The position numbers and the translations under genes were made by a program. A DNA stretch of 64,000 nt from the NCBI RefSeq assembly GCF_014596975.1, contig NZ_JACVXD010000003.1:62001-126000 (forward strand), given 5' to 3'. Below the pieces are notes generated by a model, which searched no databases, was not told the origin of the DNA, and was given only the letters and a program-made list of their open reading frames with translations. This document shows, one piece after another, positions 1-8,624 of the stretch. Each line of letters starts with the position of its first letter. Position 1 is the stretch's first letter. The DNA is from Aestuariibaculum marinum. GTDB lineage: Bacteria > Bacteroidota > Bacteroidia > Flavobacteriales > Flavobacteriaceae.

Positions 1-359
1 TTAGCTCTTTTAAATCTTACTATAAGGGTATAGAATGTTATGTTAAAAATGAGAATACTTATTTTTCAGGTTATATTAATGGTCGTATTTACTATATAAC
101 AGATTTTAACTGTAGTAATGTTAGGTGTTTTTTTGAAATAATTCATTTTATCTATTCTAAACATAAAGCATCACCTATTTTGAGAGTTAAGTTTTTTTCT
201 AATAATTGGAAACTTTCGCAAATATTACCTTTTTTTGGATTTGTAAGATTTCGTACATTAACACAAGTTGTTTTGTATACCACAAATCAAACTATTAAGA
301 AGGCGTTAAAGGGAAAAAAGTTTTATTACACACTTTTAGATTCAGACGAAAATATTTAA
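1..359 (+). CDS. C-terminal part of a GNAT-like acyltransferase (cut by window edge)
   Basis: The frame beginning at base 3 is open from the window edge to a TAA at 357-359, giving about 118 residues. No start is visible because the gene begins upstream. The end of the protein (YYTLLDSDENI) resembles the C-terminal strand and tail of GNAT-type acyltransferases often found in flavobacterial polysaccharide clusters; this is a resemblance by eye, not a proven match. The next gene starts 6 nt after the stop on the same strand, so it very likely belongs to the same operon as the deacetylase and glycosyltransferases that follow. A role in acylating a sugar nucleotide or glycan is inference from context. 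Confidence 0.5.
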   Translation, partial: SSFKSYYKGIECYVKNENTYFSGYINGRIYYITDFNCSNVRCFFEIIHFIYSKHKASPILRVKFFSNNWKLSQILPFFGFVRFRTLTQVVLYTTNQTIKKALKGKKFYYTLLDSDENI

Positions 360-365
360 TAAGGC

Positions 366-1184
366 GTGAAGAAAAAGATTGTATTAATTTGGGATTTTGA
401 TGGACCTGTAGGGCAGGTAAATTCGACATATCCTTATAATTATAATTTTTCGAATTTAGAATCTGAAATTAATAATGTTAAGTGGCTTTTATCTGAATTA
501 AAGGATAGAAAAATAAAATGTTGTTTCGCTATTACTGGTTTTTGCGCTGAAAAGGGCGTCTATCCTTATAGTTTTCCTGAACTAATAAAAAGTATATCTA
601 ATGAAGGGCATGAAGTAGCTTCGCATAGTTGGAAACATGAATGGATACCATTATTTAAGGAAGATCAAATTGACAAAAGCTTGAGAAGGAGCAAAAAAAT
701 ATTGGAGGATACTATTGCGGAAAACCAGAACGTACTAGGATTTGTTCCGCCGCATAACCGACCTATGACTTGGATAAAACGAGGCGCATATAGTTTAGGA
801 GATAGAGGGTTGTTTCCATTTTTTAAAATGGGAGACACAGGGCAGCTAATTAAATTACTGGAGAAAAACAAATATCGATGGGTTAGAGTCTCTTATAAAA
901 ATAGGTTTAGGATAAAGTATTTAAAAGAAAAAAATATTACAGGAAGGGTTTTAAACTACAAAGGCTTTTTAGTTTTGGAAAATCACTACCCAGGTTTTGA
1001 TCAGAAAGTAATAGATCATATTTTATCAACAAATCATGAAACATACACAATTAGCGCACATCCTTACATGTTATCATTGAAAAATAAGATAGAATCTAAA
1101 GATAATTTTATGAATTTCATGGATGTATTAGGCGCTTCAGGACAATTAATAGAGTTTGTAACGCCGTCGGATTTAATTAGATGA
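366..1184 (+). CDS. Polysaccharide deacetylase-like protein (NodB/CE4 fold)
   Basis: 272 residues from a GTG start at 366; no ATG alternative keeps the first motif. The CE4/NodB motifs are visible: an Asp pair near the N-terminus (D10, D12 in WDFDGP), the metal-binding H-x3-H (H87 and H91 in SHSWKH), a FVPPH segment at 126-130 where the R-x-P motif is expected, and a late His (H232 in SAHPY). The family removes N- or O-acetyl groups from glycans using a divalent metal. No signal peptide or membrane helix is obvious, which fits a cytoplasmic enzyme acting on a precursor. Its stop overlaps the next start by 4 nt (ATGA), so it is translationally coupled to the glycosyltransferase. The substrate cannot be read from the sequence. 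Confidence 0.75.
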   Translation: MKKKIVLIWDFDGPVGQVNSTYPYNYNFSNLESEINNVKWLLSELKDRKIKCCFAITGFCAEKGVYPYSFPELIKSISNEGHEVASHSWKHEWIPLFKEDQIDKSLRRSKKILEDTIAENQNVLGFVPPHNRPMTWIKRGAYSLGDRGLFPFFKMGDTGQLIKLLEKNKYRWVRVSYKNRFRIKYLKEKNITGRVLNYKGFLVLENHYPGFDQKVIDHILSTNHETYTISAHPYMLSLKNKIESKDNFMNFMDVLGASGQLIEFVTPSDLIR

Positions 1185-2272
1185 AAAGTATCCTTTTAGT
1201 CACTTCAGAGTTTCCACCGCAGCCTGGCGGAATAGGTGTGCATGCCTTGAACCTTGCCCAAGCCTTGGTTAATGAAGGGTGTAAAATAACGGTGGTTACC
1301 GATGAGCGATCGGAGACGGGAGAGGAAGAAATGAAGTTTGATAAAACTTTAGTATTTACCGTACACAGAATAAAGAAGCAGTCTATACGAACGGTAATGT
1401 ATATAAACAGAGTGGTTAAGGTTTTTGAGTTAATGAAATCTGTAAATGCCGTTATTGCTTCTGGTAAATTTTCATTGTGGAATGTTGCTTTTTGTAACTT
1501 GTTTAAAAACCGGTTTAGCCTGGCTGTGGTTCATGGTACTGAAGTTAATTTACCTTCGCGGGTATCAAAAAAACGGGTATTTCAGGCATTAAAACAATTT
1601 GATAAGGTGGTTGCGGTTTCAAATTTTACGAAGCAATTAATGGATTCATTAAATATTGATGTAAAGGTTATTCCAAACGGTATAGTTTTGCAGGAGTGGC
1701 AGAATGTAAAAAGTAATACAACCAGATTAAAGGGTTTTCCTAAACTAATAACAGTAGGCCGAATTAGTGATAGAAAAGGGCAAAAGAATGTGGTAAGCAT
1801 ATTGCCTGAACTTTTAAAAACTTTTCCAGATTTACATTATCATTGTGTAGGCATTGATGACAACACAAATGGGATTAAGGGATTGGTAGCGAAACTAGAA
1901 ATGAATAATCATGTAACTTTTCATGGTGTTTTGGAGCAGAGCCTATTACAAAGTTATCTGAGTGAAAGCGATATTTTTATTATGCTTAGTCAAAACGGTT
2001 TAAAAGGCGATGTTGAAGGTTTTGGAATAGCCATATTGGAAGCCAATGCTTTGGGTGTTCCTGCCATTGGAGCCTATGGTAGCGGGGTAGAAGAGGCCAT
2101 TTCAACAGGACAATCAGGAGGACTTATAAACATAGGCGATTACCAAGCCTTAAAGAGACTCATAGATGATATTTTAAAGAATAAAGAAAGCTATAGGAAC
2201 GGAGCAGAACAATGGGCTAAAGGGCATGATTGGAATGGTATAGTTAAACAGTATATAGCTTTATTGCCATGA
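1181..2272 (+). CDS. Glycosyltransferase family 4 protein
   Basis: 363 residues with the GT-B fold layout of GT4. The N-terminal acceptor domain opens with SEFPPQPGGIGVHA (residues 9-22), and the C-terminal donor domain carries the E-x7-E motif (E279 to E287 in VEGFGIAILEA) followed by a GVPAIG loop. GT4 enzymes transfer a sugar from a nucleotide donor with retention. The start codon overlaps the deacetylase stop, and its stop overlaps the next glycosyltransferase by 4 nt, so these genes form one tightly packed polysaccharide operon. It probably adds one sugar of the repeat unit on the cytoplasmic face; donor and acceptor are unknown. Confidence 0.9.
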   Translation: MKSILLVTSEFPPQPGGIGVHALNLAQALVNEGCKITVVTDERSETGEEEMKFDKTLVFTVHRIKKQSIRTVMYINRVVKVFELMKSVNAVIASGKFSLWNVAFCNLFKNRFSLAVVHGTEVNLPSRVSKKRVFQALKQFDKVVAVSNFTKQLMDSLNIDVKVIPNGIVLQEWQNVKSNTTRLKGFPKLITVGRISDRKGQKNVVSILPELLKTFPDLHYHCVGIDDNTNGIKGLVAKLEMNNHVTFHGVLEQSLLQSYLSESDIFIMLSQNGLKGDVEGFGIAILEANALGVPAIGAYGSGVEEAISTGQSGGLINIGDYQALKRLIDDILKNKESYRNGAEQWAKGHDWNGIVKQYIALLP

Positions 2273-3402
2273 AACAGTTAACCATCATTTCACATACCGA
2301 GCACTACAGAAATGCAGATGGTAAACTGGTGGGGTTTGGAGCGACGGTGACGGAGATTAATAATTTACTGGATATTTTTGACAGTATTGTTCATGTTGCG
2401 GTGTTATATGATACAGAAGTGCCATCCAGCGCATTGCCTTATCAATCTGAAGCGATACGTTTTATTGCGCTACCTGTTGTTGGTGGGAAAAGTTTAAAAG
2501 ATAAATTTCAAGTGCTTTTAAAGGCTCCGGAAATTTTAAGAACCATTCGGCATAGCTTGAAGGGTAGTACGCATTTTCAGTTTAGAGCGCCCACTGGGAT
2601 GGGGGTATATGTTATTCCGTATTTAATGTTTTTTTGTTCTAAATCGGGATGGTTTAAATATGCCGGAAACTGGAAACAAGAACACGCACCTTTAGCATAT
2701 AGATTTCAGAAATGGTTACTGACTAACCAAAACAGAAAAGTGACGATTAATGGACATTGGGAAAATCAACCAAAGCATTGCATATCCTTTGAAAACCCTT
2801 GTCTGACAGAACAAGAGCTTCGGGACGGGATGTTTGTTCGTAGAGAAAAGCGGTTAAATCATAAAAGATTAGCATTGTGTTTTGTCGGGCGATTGGAAGC
2901 TGCTAAAGGTTTTGATTTATTTTTAGAAAGTTTAAATGCATTACCGGAAGACTTTAAAGACCGTATTGATACGGTCCATATGGTGGGAGAAATGAGAGAT
3001 GATGGGTTGAAAAATGATGTAATAATACCCGGAGTCTCTGTAGCATACCATGGAACGCTGCCAAGACATGAACTTCATGATATTTACAGACAAAGTCATT
3101 TTATCGTGCTGCCTTCAAAATCGGAAGGGTTTCCGAAAGTGATTTCAGAAGCGTTAAATTTCGGTTGTGTACCTGTGGTGTCTAATGTTTCTGCTATTGG
3201 TCAATATATTGAAAATGGTAAACATGGTGTTTTAATAGAGGAGTTAACACAAGCCTGTTTAGTTTCAAAATTAGAAGAATGTATAAACATGGATATAAAT
3301 AAATTCAAGAGTTTGATAACTCAGCAGGGGCCATTTTATCATCAGTTTTCATATAAACACTATAATCAGCGCATTTTAAAGGAGGTTTTAGCTAAGCTGT
3401 AA
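2269..3402 (+). CDS. Glycosyltransferase family 4 protein
   Basis: 377 residues. The C-terminal GT4 donor-binding domain is clear: FVGRLEAAKGFDLFLE at 205-220 and the E-x7-E motif E286 to E294 (SEGFPKVISEALNFG), followed by VPVVS. The N-terminal half is more divergent, as usual for acceptor domains. The ATG overlaps the preceding stop by 4 nt, indicating translational coupling. A 57-nt gap separates it from the polymerase-like gene. Likely role is adding one sugar of a surface polysaccharide or O-antigen repeat; specificity cannot be assigned. Confidence 0.88.
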   Translation: MKQLTIISHTEHYRNADGKLVGFGATVTEINNLLDIFDSIVHVAVLYDTEVPSSALPYQSEAIRFIALPVVGGKSLKDKFQVLLKAPEILRTIRHSLKGSTHFQFRAPTGMGVYVIPYLMFFCSKSGWFKYAGNWKQEHAPLAYRFQKWLLTNQNRKVTINGHWENQPKHCISFENPCLTEQELRDGMFVRREKRLNHKRLALCFVGRLEAAKGFDLFLESLNALPEDFKDRIDTVHMVGEMRDDGLKNDVIIPGVSVAYHGTLPRHELHDIYRQSHFIVLPSKSEGFPKVISEALNFGCVPVVSNVSAIGQYIENGKHGVLIEELTQACLVSKLEECINMDINKFKSLITQQGPFYHQFSYKHYNQRILKEVLAKL

Positions 3403-3459
3403 TAGAGTTTTAAAAGAAGTTATATATTTACTTTTTAGAGACTCGTTATAAATAAATTT

Positions 3460-4812
3460 TTGAGACTAAAGGATAAACATATTCATTTAATACTGCTCCA
3501 TGTTATTATAGGAGCTCTTGTTTATTTTAGTGAAGGACTGGCGAAGCTTTATTTTTTATCCGCTGTCGGCTATTTTCTTATTAGAATCATTAATGCACCT
3601 AAAAAGGATAAAAGCTTAGAAGTGTTGTGTGCTTGTGCTTATGTTGTTGGTGCTGAGGTGTTTTTAAGAATGAATCATGGCACGTTTTTTTATGAAGCCA
3701 GTAAGTATCTGGTTATTTTGTTTGCAGGGATGGGCTTGTTTTACAAAGGGTTCCGACTCTACGCGATTCCGTATGTGTTTTATTTACTGCTGCTTATTCC
3801 GGGGATTTATGTGTCGATGTACGCTTTAAATGTGAGCGTAAACTTAAGGAAAGCTGTAGCATTTAATTTAAGCGGTCCTGTATGTTTGGGGATATCGGCG
3901 TTATTTTGTTTTGGGGTGAGTATAACAAAATATCAATTAGAACGCGTTATAAATTCGGCTATATATCCGCTTGTTAGCCTGTTGTTTTATATTATATTTT
4001 TTAACCCAAATGTATCTGAAGTGGTGTATAGTACGGGGTCTAACTTTGCCACATCAGGAGGATTTGGACCAAATCAGGTAGCTACGGTTTTGGGGTTAGG
4101 CGCCTTTTTTGTTGCTGTAAGATTTTTTGTGTTTAGTAATACACGGTTACTGCGTTACGTAGACCTGTTTTTTGTATTGCTGTTTTCCTTTCGAGCCGTT
4201 GTAACGTTCAGTAGAGGAGGTGTGTTAACCGCAGTTATTATGCTGGCTTGTTTTTTATTCTTTCAATTTCGATTTATGAATAAGAGTAAGCGAAGCCATA
4301 TGCTGGTGTCTTTAGTATTGTTTTCGGGTATAATTTTAGGGACCTGGGTGTATTCGTCCATCCAAACGAAAGGACTTATTGATAAGCGCTACGCTAATCA
4401 GGATGTAAGAGGTGTAGAAAAGGAAGATATAACCACAGGACGTGTATATTTATTCCAACAAGAAATCGCTGAGTTTTTTGAAAACCCGTTTTTAGGGGTT
4501 GGTGTAGGGAGGATTAAAGATATTAGGTTTCAGGAAACTGGTATTCAGGCGGCTTCTCATAACGAAATGAGTCGAATTGTTGCAGAGCATGGTTTGCTGG
4601 GGATACTGGCGTTTTTAATATTGCTTTTTACCCCGTTGTTGTTACGATTAGTGGATAGAAGTAATGTGTTGTTTTTTTCGTTTTACTTTTTCTGGTTTTT
4701 AACCATAAACCATTCTTCTATGCGTATCGCTGCACCGGCGTTTATTTATGCGTTAAGTTTATTACATATTAAACATGATCAACCTCGTTTACATAGGGAA
4801 CAAATTAAATAA
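3460..4812 (+). CDS. O-antigen ligase/polymerase (Wzy/WaaL-like) membrane protein
   Basis: 450 residues with about ten to twelve hydrophobic helices. Features typical of the O-antigen polymerase/ligase superfamily are a TFSRGG loop at 249-254 and a large periplasmic loop (roughly 298-372) ending in SHNEMSRIVAEHGLLG (366-381), whose His-Asn pair is conserved in the family. It would polymerise or ligate lipid-linked repeat units in the periplasm. The start is a TTG at 3460: an in-frame TAG lies 24 nt upstream and no ATG occurs before residue 71. The end overlaps the next glycosyltransferase by 38 nt. Its position in the glycosyltransferase operon suggests polymerase rather than ligase, but the two cannot be separated by sequence alone. 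Confidence 0.8.
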   Translation: MRLKDKHIHLILLHVIIGALVYFSEGLAKLYFLSAVGYFLIRIINAPKKDKSLEVLCACAYVVGAEVFLRMNHGTFFYEASKYLVILFAGMGLFYKGFRLYAIPYVFYLLLLIPGIYVSMYALNVSVNLRKAVAFNLSGPVCLGISALFCFGVSITKYQLERVINSAIYPLVSLLFYIIFFNPNVSEVVYSTGSNFATSGGFGPNQVATVLGLGAFFVAVRFFVFSNTRLLRYVDLFFVLLFSFRAVVTFSRGGVLTAVIMLACFLFFQFRFMNKSKRSHMLVSLVLFSGIILGTWVYSSIQTKGLIDKRYANQDVRGVEKEDITTGRVYLFQQEIAEFFENPFLGVGVGRIKDIRFQETGIQAASHNEMSRIVAEHGLLGILAFLILLFTPLLLRLVDRSNVLFFSFYFFWFLTINHSSMRIAAPAFIYALSLLHIKHDQPRLHREQIK

Positions 4813-5785
4813 CACCAAAGCGACGGTCACGTCCATTGATGTTCTGGGACCTTTGTTAGAGGGTGAAGGGGTTCATGTACATTATGCATCAAATAAATCG
4901 AACAAAGCACTTCGGTTTTGGGATATGGTTTTTGCGGTAGTAAAACACCGGAAGTCTACTGACTATGTGTTGATAGATACCTACAGTACTTTTAATTTTT
5001 ATTATGCCTTTGTTGTTAGCCTGTTGTGCAGGGTGTGGAATCTAAAATATATTCCAATATTACATGGAGGGAATTTGCCGGACAGGTTAATAAGAAATCC
5101 TAAAATGTGCCAGTCGATTTTTAATCACGCGTTTAAAAATGTCGCACCATCCCAGTATTTAAAGTCGAAGTTTGAGCATGAAGGCTATTCCAATATTTTA
5201 AATATCCCCAATAGCATCAACTTAGGGGCTTATGCGTTTCAGCAACGAACGGTAGAAGCTATGAACCTCCTGTGGGTACGTGCTTTCGATAAAACCTATA
5301 ATCCCTTATTAGCTATTGATATTTTAAAAGCATTACAAGGTGCTGGACAATCAGCAACCTTAACCATGGTAGGGCCGGATAAGGACGGAACTTTACAACA
5401 GGCCAAAGATTATGCTGATAAACTGGGGCTTACCGTGAATTTTACAGGTAAATTGGAAAAGCAAGATTGGATTCAATTATCACAACAGTGTAATATATTT
5501 ATCAATACCACGAATTTCGATAATATGCCGGTGAGTGTTATTGAAGCGATGGCTTTAGGCTTGCCGGTGATTTCTACTAATGTTGGTGGTTTACCATTTT
5601 TAATTGAAAATGAACAGGACGGTATGCTGGTACCACCGAATTCAGTGAAACCTTTTGTGGAAGCGGCTATGTGTTTAAAAAATGATTCCGAATTGACAAA
5701 AAAAATCACATTAAATGCACGTAAAAAGGTCGAACAGTATGATTGGGAAATTGTTAAAGGGTTGTGGATTAGTTTGTTGGTTTAA
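4775..5785 (+). CDS. Glycosyltransferase family 4 protein
   Basis: 336 residues. The C-terminal half is a GT4 donor domain: LLWVRAFDKTYNPLLAI at 165-181, MVGPDKDG near 198-205, and a D-x7-E version of the E-x7-E motif (D249 to E257, DNMPVSVIEAMALG) followed by LPVISTNVGG. Asp in place of the first Glu is a common variant. The ATG at 4775 lies 38 nt inside the polymerase gene in another frame, and the protein starts with a plausible beta strand (INLVYIGN), so this start is preferred. It is the last glycosyltransferase before the initiating phosphotransferase, and is probably involved in repeat-unit assembly. Confidence 0.87.
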   Translation: MINLVYIGNKLNNTKATVTSIDVLGPLLEGEGVHVHYASNKSNKALRFWDMVFAVVKHRKSTDYVLIDTYSTFNFYYAFVVSLLCRVWNLKYIPILHGGNLPDRLIRNPKMCQSIFNHAFKNVAPSQYLKSKFEHEGYSNILNIPNSINLGAYAFQQRTVEAMNLLWVRAFDKTYNPLLAIDILKALQGAGQSATLTMVGPDKDGTLQQAKDYADKLGLTVNFTGKLEKQDWIQLSQQCNIFINTTNFDNMPVSVIEAMALGLPVISTNVGGLPFLIENEQDGMLVPPNSVKPFVEAAMCLKNDSELTKKITLNARKKVEQYDWEIVKGLWISLLV

Positions 5786-5848
5786 AGTGGTTTCAATTCA
5801 ATAAACTTTCTATCTTTATACAATCTCAAATCATTTCCTACATAAAAA

Positions 5849-7240
5849 ATGTTCAAAGGGGGAGTACATTTTAATATTTCGGAGCGCAGGGTGTTATTGC
5901 GTCTGGTTGATGTTGCTTCCATGTTATTTGTGCTCTGTTTTGTAAGCAGCACCTTTAATTTTGACTATTTTACGATTTCTGAAGAACGCTGGCGCTGGGT
6001 GTTTGTGCTCATCCTTTACATTAGCATTTTTGGGACGATTTTTGAACTTTACGATTTACAGAAATCCAGTAAACTTGATAAGATTTTCACCAGTATCGTT
6101 TTTACGGTATCCACAACCGTGTTGTTTTATTTTTTAACACCCTTCTTTACACCGGAACTTCCGAATAACCGATTGCAAATTCTCTACTTCTATTTTTCGA
6201 TACTGTTTGCTTTGCTGGCATGGCGCTGGATGTATTTAACCTTTATTGTATCGCCGCGGTTTTTTAAAAGAGTATTGGTGGTTGGGGAAACGTCTAATCT
6301 GGGTGTAATTATTGATGTTTTTAAACAAGCAGATCCGAATTATAAAATTTCAGGTTTTGTTAACTGTGAATCCGATAGAGTAGCATCCTTAACGTTTGAT
6401 GGTGTTATAGAATATCAAACTGATGAGATTGTTGAAATTGTTAGGCGAGAAGGCATTATGGAAATTGTGGTGGTTAATTATAAACCAGATACCATTACGC
6501 CAGATGTGTATCAGTCCTTAATTACGGTATTGGAATCAGGAGTTCCTGTTCGGGAGTACACGCAGGTGTTTGAAGATATGACCAATCGGGTGCCTGTTCA
6601 GTTTGTTGGTAAAGATTTTTATAAATATTTTCCCTTCAGTAGAAATAATAAAAACCGGTTATATCGATTTTTTCAACGTGTGTTTGATATTGTTATATCT
6701 GTTGTTGGTATGGTAATGAGTTTAGTTTTTGTACCATTTATTATACTTGGTAACCTTATAGGGAATCGCGGTCCGTTATTTTATACCCAGGAACGTGTGG
6801 GGCTAAATGGTAAGGTATTTAAAATTATTAAGTACAGAACCATGGTGAAAAATGCCGAAACCGCTGGTGCGGTTTGGGCGGTTAAAAACGATTGCCGCAT
6901 TACACCTTTCGGACGTTTTTTAAGACATTCCAGATTAGACGAAATTCCGCAGTTTCTTAATGTGCTATTGGGAGATATGAGTTTTATAGGTCCTAGACCT
7001 GAACGTCCCGTTTTTGTAAAGCAATTATCGGAAGTCTTACCGTTTTATGAAACCCGTCATATGATTAAACCCGGGTTAACAGGCTGGGCTCAGGTAAAAA
7101 CACGCTATGGTTCGTCGTTAGATGATAGTTTATTAAAACTGCAATACGACCTGTATTATATAAAACACCGCAGTTTGTTTTTAGATATTAATATCATGAT
7201 AAAAACCTTAACCACCGTTATTTTCTTTAGAGGACAGTAA
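5849..7240 (+). CDS. Undecaprenyl-phosphate sugar-phosphate transferase (WcaJ/WbaP type)
   Basis: 463 residues: four or five N-terminal membrane helices (about 17-130), a Rossmann-like CoA-binding-type domain (about 138-245), a further helix (280-303) and the bacterial sugar-transferase catalytic domain. Diagnostic motifs are GPLFYTQERVG (308-318), KYRTM (328-332), the DE pair with PQ (364-368) and IGPRPERPVF (380-389), then a GLTGWAQV segment. This polyprenyl-phosphate hexose-1-phosphate transferase starts repeat-unit synthesis by loading the first sugar phosphate onto undecaprenyl phosphate at the inner membrane. A 63-nt gap from the previous gene contains a weak TATCTTTA at 5811. It ends the polysaccharide cluster in this window. 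Confidence 0.92.
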   Translation: MFKGGVHFNISERRVLLRLVDVASMLFVLCFVSSTFNFDYFTISEERWRWVFVLILYISIFGTIFELYDLQKSSKLDKIFTSIVFTVSTTVLFYFLTPFFTPELPNNRLQILYFYFSILFALLAWRWMYLTFIVSPRFFKRVLVVGETSNLGVIIDVFKQADPNYKISGFVNCESDRVASLTFDGVIEYQTDEIVEIVRREGIMEIVVVNYKPDTITPDVYQSLITVLESGVPVREYTQVFEDMTNRVPVQFVGKDFYKYFPFSRNNKNRLYRFFQRVFDIVISVVGMVMSLVFVPFIILGNLIGNRGPLFYTQERVGLNGKVFKIIKYRTMVKNAETAGAVWAVKNDCRITPFGRFLRHSRLDEIPQFLNVLLGDMSFIGPRPERPVFVKQLSEVLPFYETRHMIKPGLTGWAQVKTRYGSSLDDSLLKLQYDLYYIKHRSLFLDINIMIKTLTTVIFFRGQ

Positions 7241-7405
7241 TGCTTGGTAAAAAAATTAAAAGTGCTAGTTGTTAAACAATATACAACACCATAACACTTC
7301 ACGACTCACGTTTCTCAATTTACACTACAGTGTCATTCCCCAATTGATACGGAATCCATCACAACACAAACTACGACTTAACACCTCACGACTCACGACT
7401 CAAGC
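7241..7405. repeat. Intergenic spacer with degenerate CACGACTCACG-type short repeats
   Basis: This gap between two convergent genes carries several copies of a short degenerate word. CACGACTCACG-like runs occur at about 7301-7313 and 7388-7402, and related ACGACTT words at about 7373 and 7409. Similar low-complexity 'cacgactcac' runs are common in flavobacterial spacers. No terminator with a clear T-run was found. The word also extends into the 3' end of the following minus-strand gene. Confidence 0.5.
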
Positions 7406-8566
7406 CTAACGACTTACACGTATCAAATACACATACCTTACCAGCAAAGCAATGAGCAACGGAAGTAATCCAATGGAGAAGACTTGTACGCCAATAATCC
7501 AATGAAGGGTTAACAGACATAATAGAATCACTAAAAGCTTCAAATACTTAACAAACCAAGCGCTTGCTTTTGGTTTTAATAACTGACCAATAATAAAAAT
7601 ATTTAAAGCAAAGGCCCAGAGTAGATTGTAATTCTGATGGGTTCCGGTATGATCTGTAGCAAACCAAAGAAGTAATAGAAGAATCCCAATAATTCCGGTG
7701 ACGGAAAACAGAACAACATCAAGCCACTTACTTCTTTTGTTGTGCTTTTTGTCCTTATAGGTAATGTATAGAATGAATAGAGCTATAAGACCAAATACAA
7801 ACAACGGACTGGTAAAGAAAGTAGTGGCTTCAGGTGTTTCTATTTTTTTGTAGATAACAGCTTCAGATTTTACTAGGGGTTTATTGTTTACCGTAGCGAC
7901 TTCAAAAAATCTGTAGATATTTTCAGGTAAAAACATGTGGTCTTCGGCGGGTGCCTGGCGATCGATTACCGAACCTAAGGCCACATTAATACCGAAACTA
8001 CCCCAGGAATTAGCGTTTAAATTATTGTTGATTAACGTTCGAAAAGTGGCTTCTTTAAAATCTTTCGGTTTGTTAAACACAATAGTGTTGTTTACTGCAA
8101 TGTTAGTAACGTCTTTTATTTTGGTAGCGCAGTTGTCGTAAAAGAAATCATAAAGGTAACGTCGGTTAGCAGGTTTTATATTGTTGCGTAAGAAATCAAA
8201 TAGCTTTTGTTTTTCAGCAGCATCTAAGTTTAAAACCTGTGCTTTAATGCTTCGGTTTTGTGAGATGTAGGCATTATAAAAGTCTTCATAATAATTCATA
8301 CCACATAGGTAGTTTAACCGTCCCTGGGCAAATTTTAAATAGAAATTAGGGGTGTTAAAATCATAAATTCCATAGTTAAATACCAAATCAATGCCTTTTA
8401 TTGGATCTTTTACTCGAAACCCGCTATGGCCAAAAGAGTCATTCAAAGAATTTCCAGGGCCAATGGTTAAAACACTTATTTCTGCACGTTCAGATAATAC
8501 ATTGGGTTGTGAAAAACTAAGTTGAGTGACAACAAATAATATGAAGGAGAAAAGAAAATGTTTCAT
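7406..8566 (-). CDS. DUF4105 (Lnb N-terminal domain-like) membrane protein
   Basis: About 386 residues when started at the ATG at 8566. A further upstream ATG at 8617 would add 17 non-hydrophobic residues before the signal peptide, so 8566 is preferred. The protein begins with a signal sequence (MKHFLFSFILFVV...SQ). A periplasmic domain follows with the DUF4105 signature: SFGHSGFRV with a conserved His, and YDFFYDNCATK with a conserved Cys. Four or five helices form the C-terminal third. The domain is now associated with Lnb, a lipoprotein N-acyltransferase described in Bacteroides; transfer of that function here is inference. The gene sits just downstream of the PorV/PorQ-family gene on the same strand. 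Confidence 0.72.
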   Translation of the reverse strand: MKHFLFSFILFVVTQLSFSQPNVLSERAEISVLTIGPGNSLNDSFGHSGFRVKDPIKGIDLVFNYGIYDFNTPNFYLKFAQGRLNYLCGMNYYEDFYNAYISQNRSIKAQVLNLDAAEKQKLFDFLRNNIKPANRRYLYDFFYDNCATKIKDVTNIAVNNTIVFNKPKDFKEATFRTLINNNLNANSWGSFGINVALGSVIDRQAPAEDHMFLPENIYRFFEVATVNNKPLVKSEAVIYKKIETPEATTFFTSPLFVFGLIALFILYITYKDKKHNKRSKWLDVVLFSVTGIIGILLLLLWFATDHTGTHQNYNLLWAFALNIFIIGQLLKPKASAWFVKYLKLLVILLCLLTLHWIIGVQVFSIGLLPLLIALLVRYVYLIRVSR

Positions 8567-8624
8567 CTGGTTGTTATAAATTATATATCGGCAGATATGT
8601 GGTTGCCCAATGTCCATTATGGAC

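Noticed and set aside
8567..8617. Upstream ATG at 8617 as the start of the DUF4105 gene
   Set aside because: It would place 17 polar residues before a clear signal peptide; the ATG at 8566 gives a normal secreted protein.
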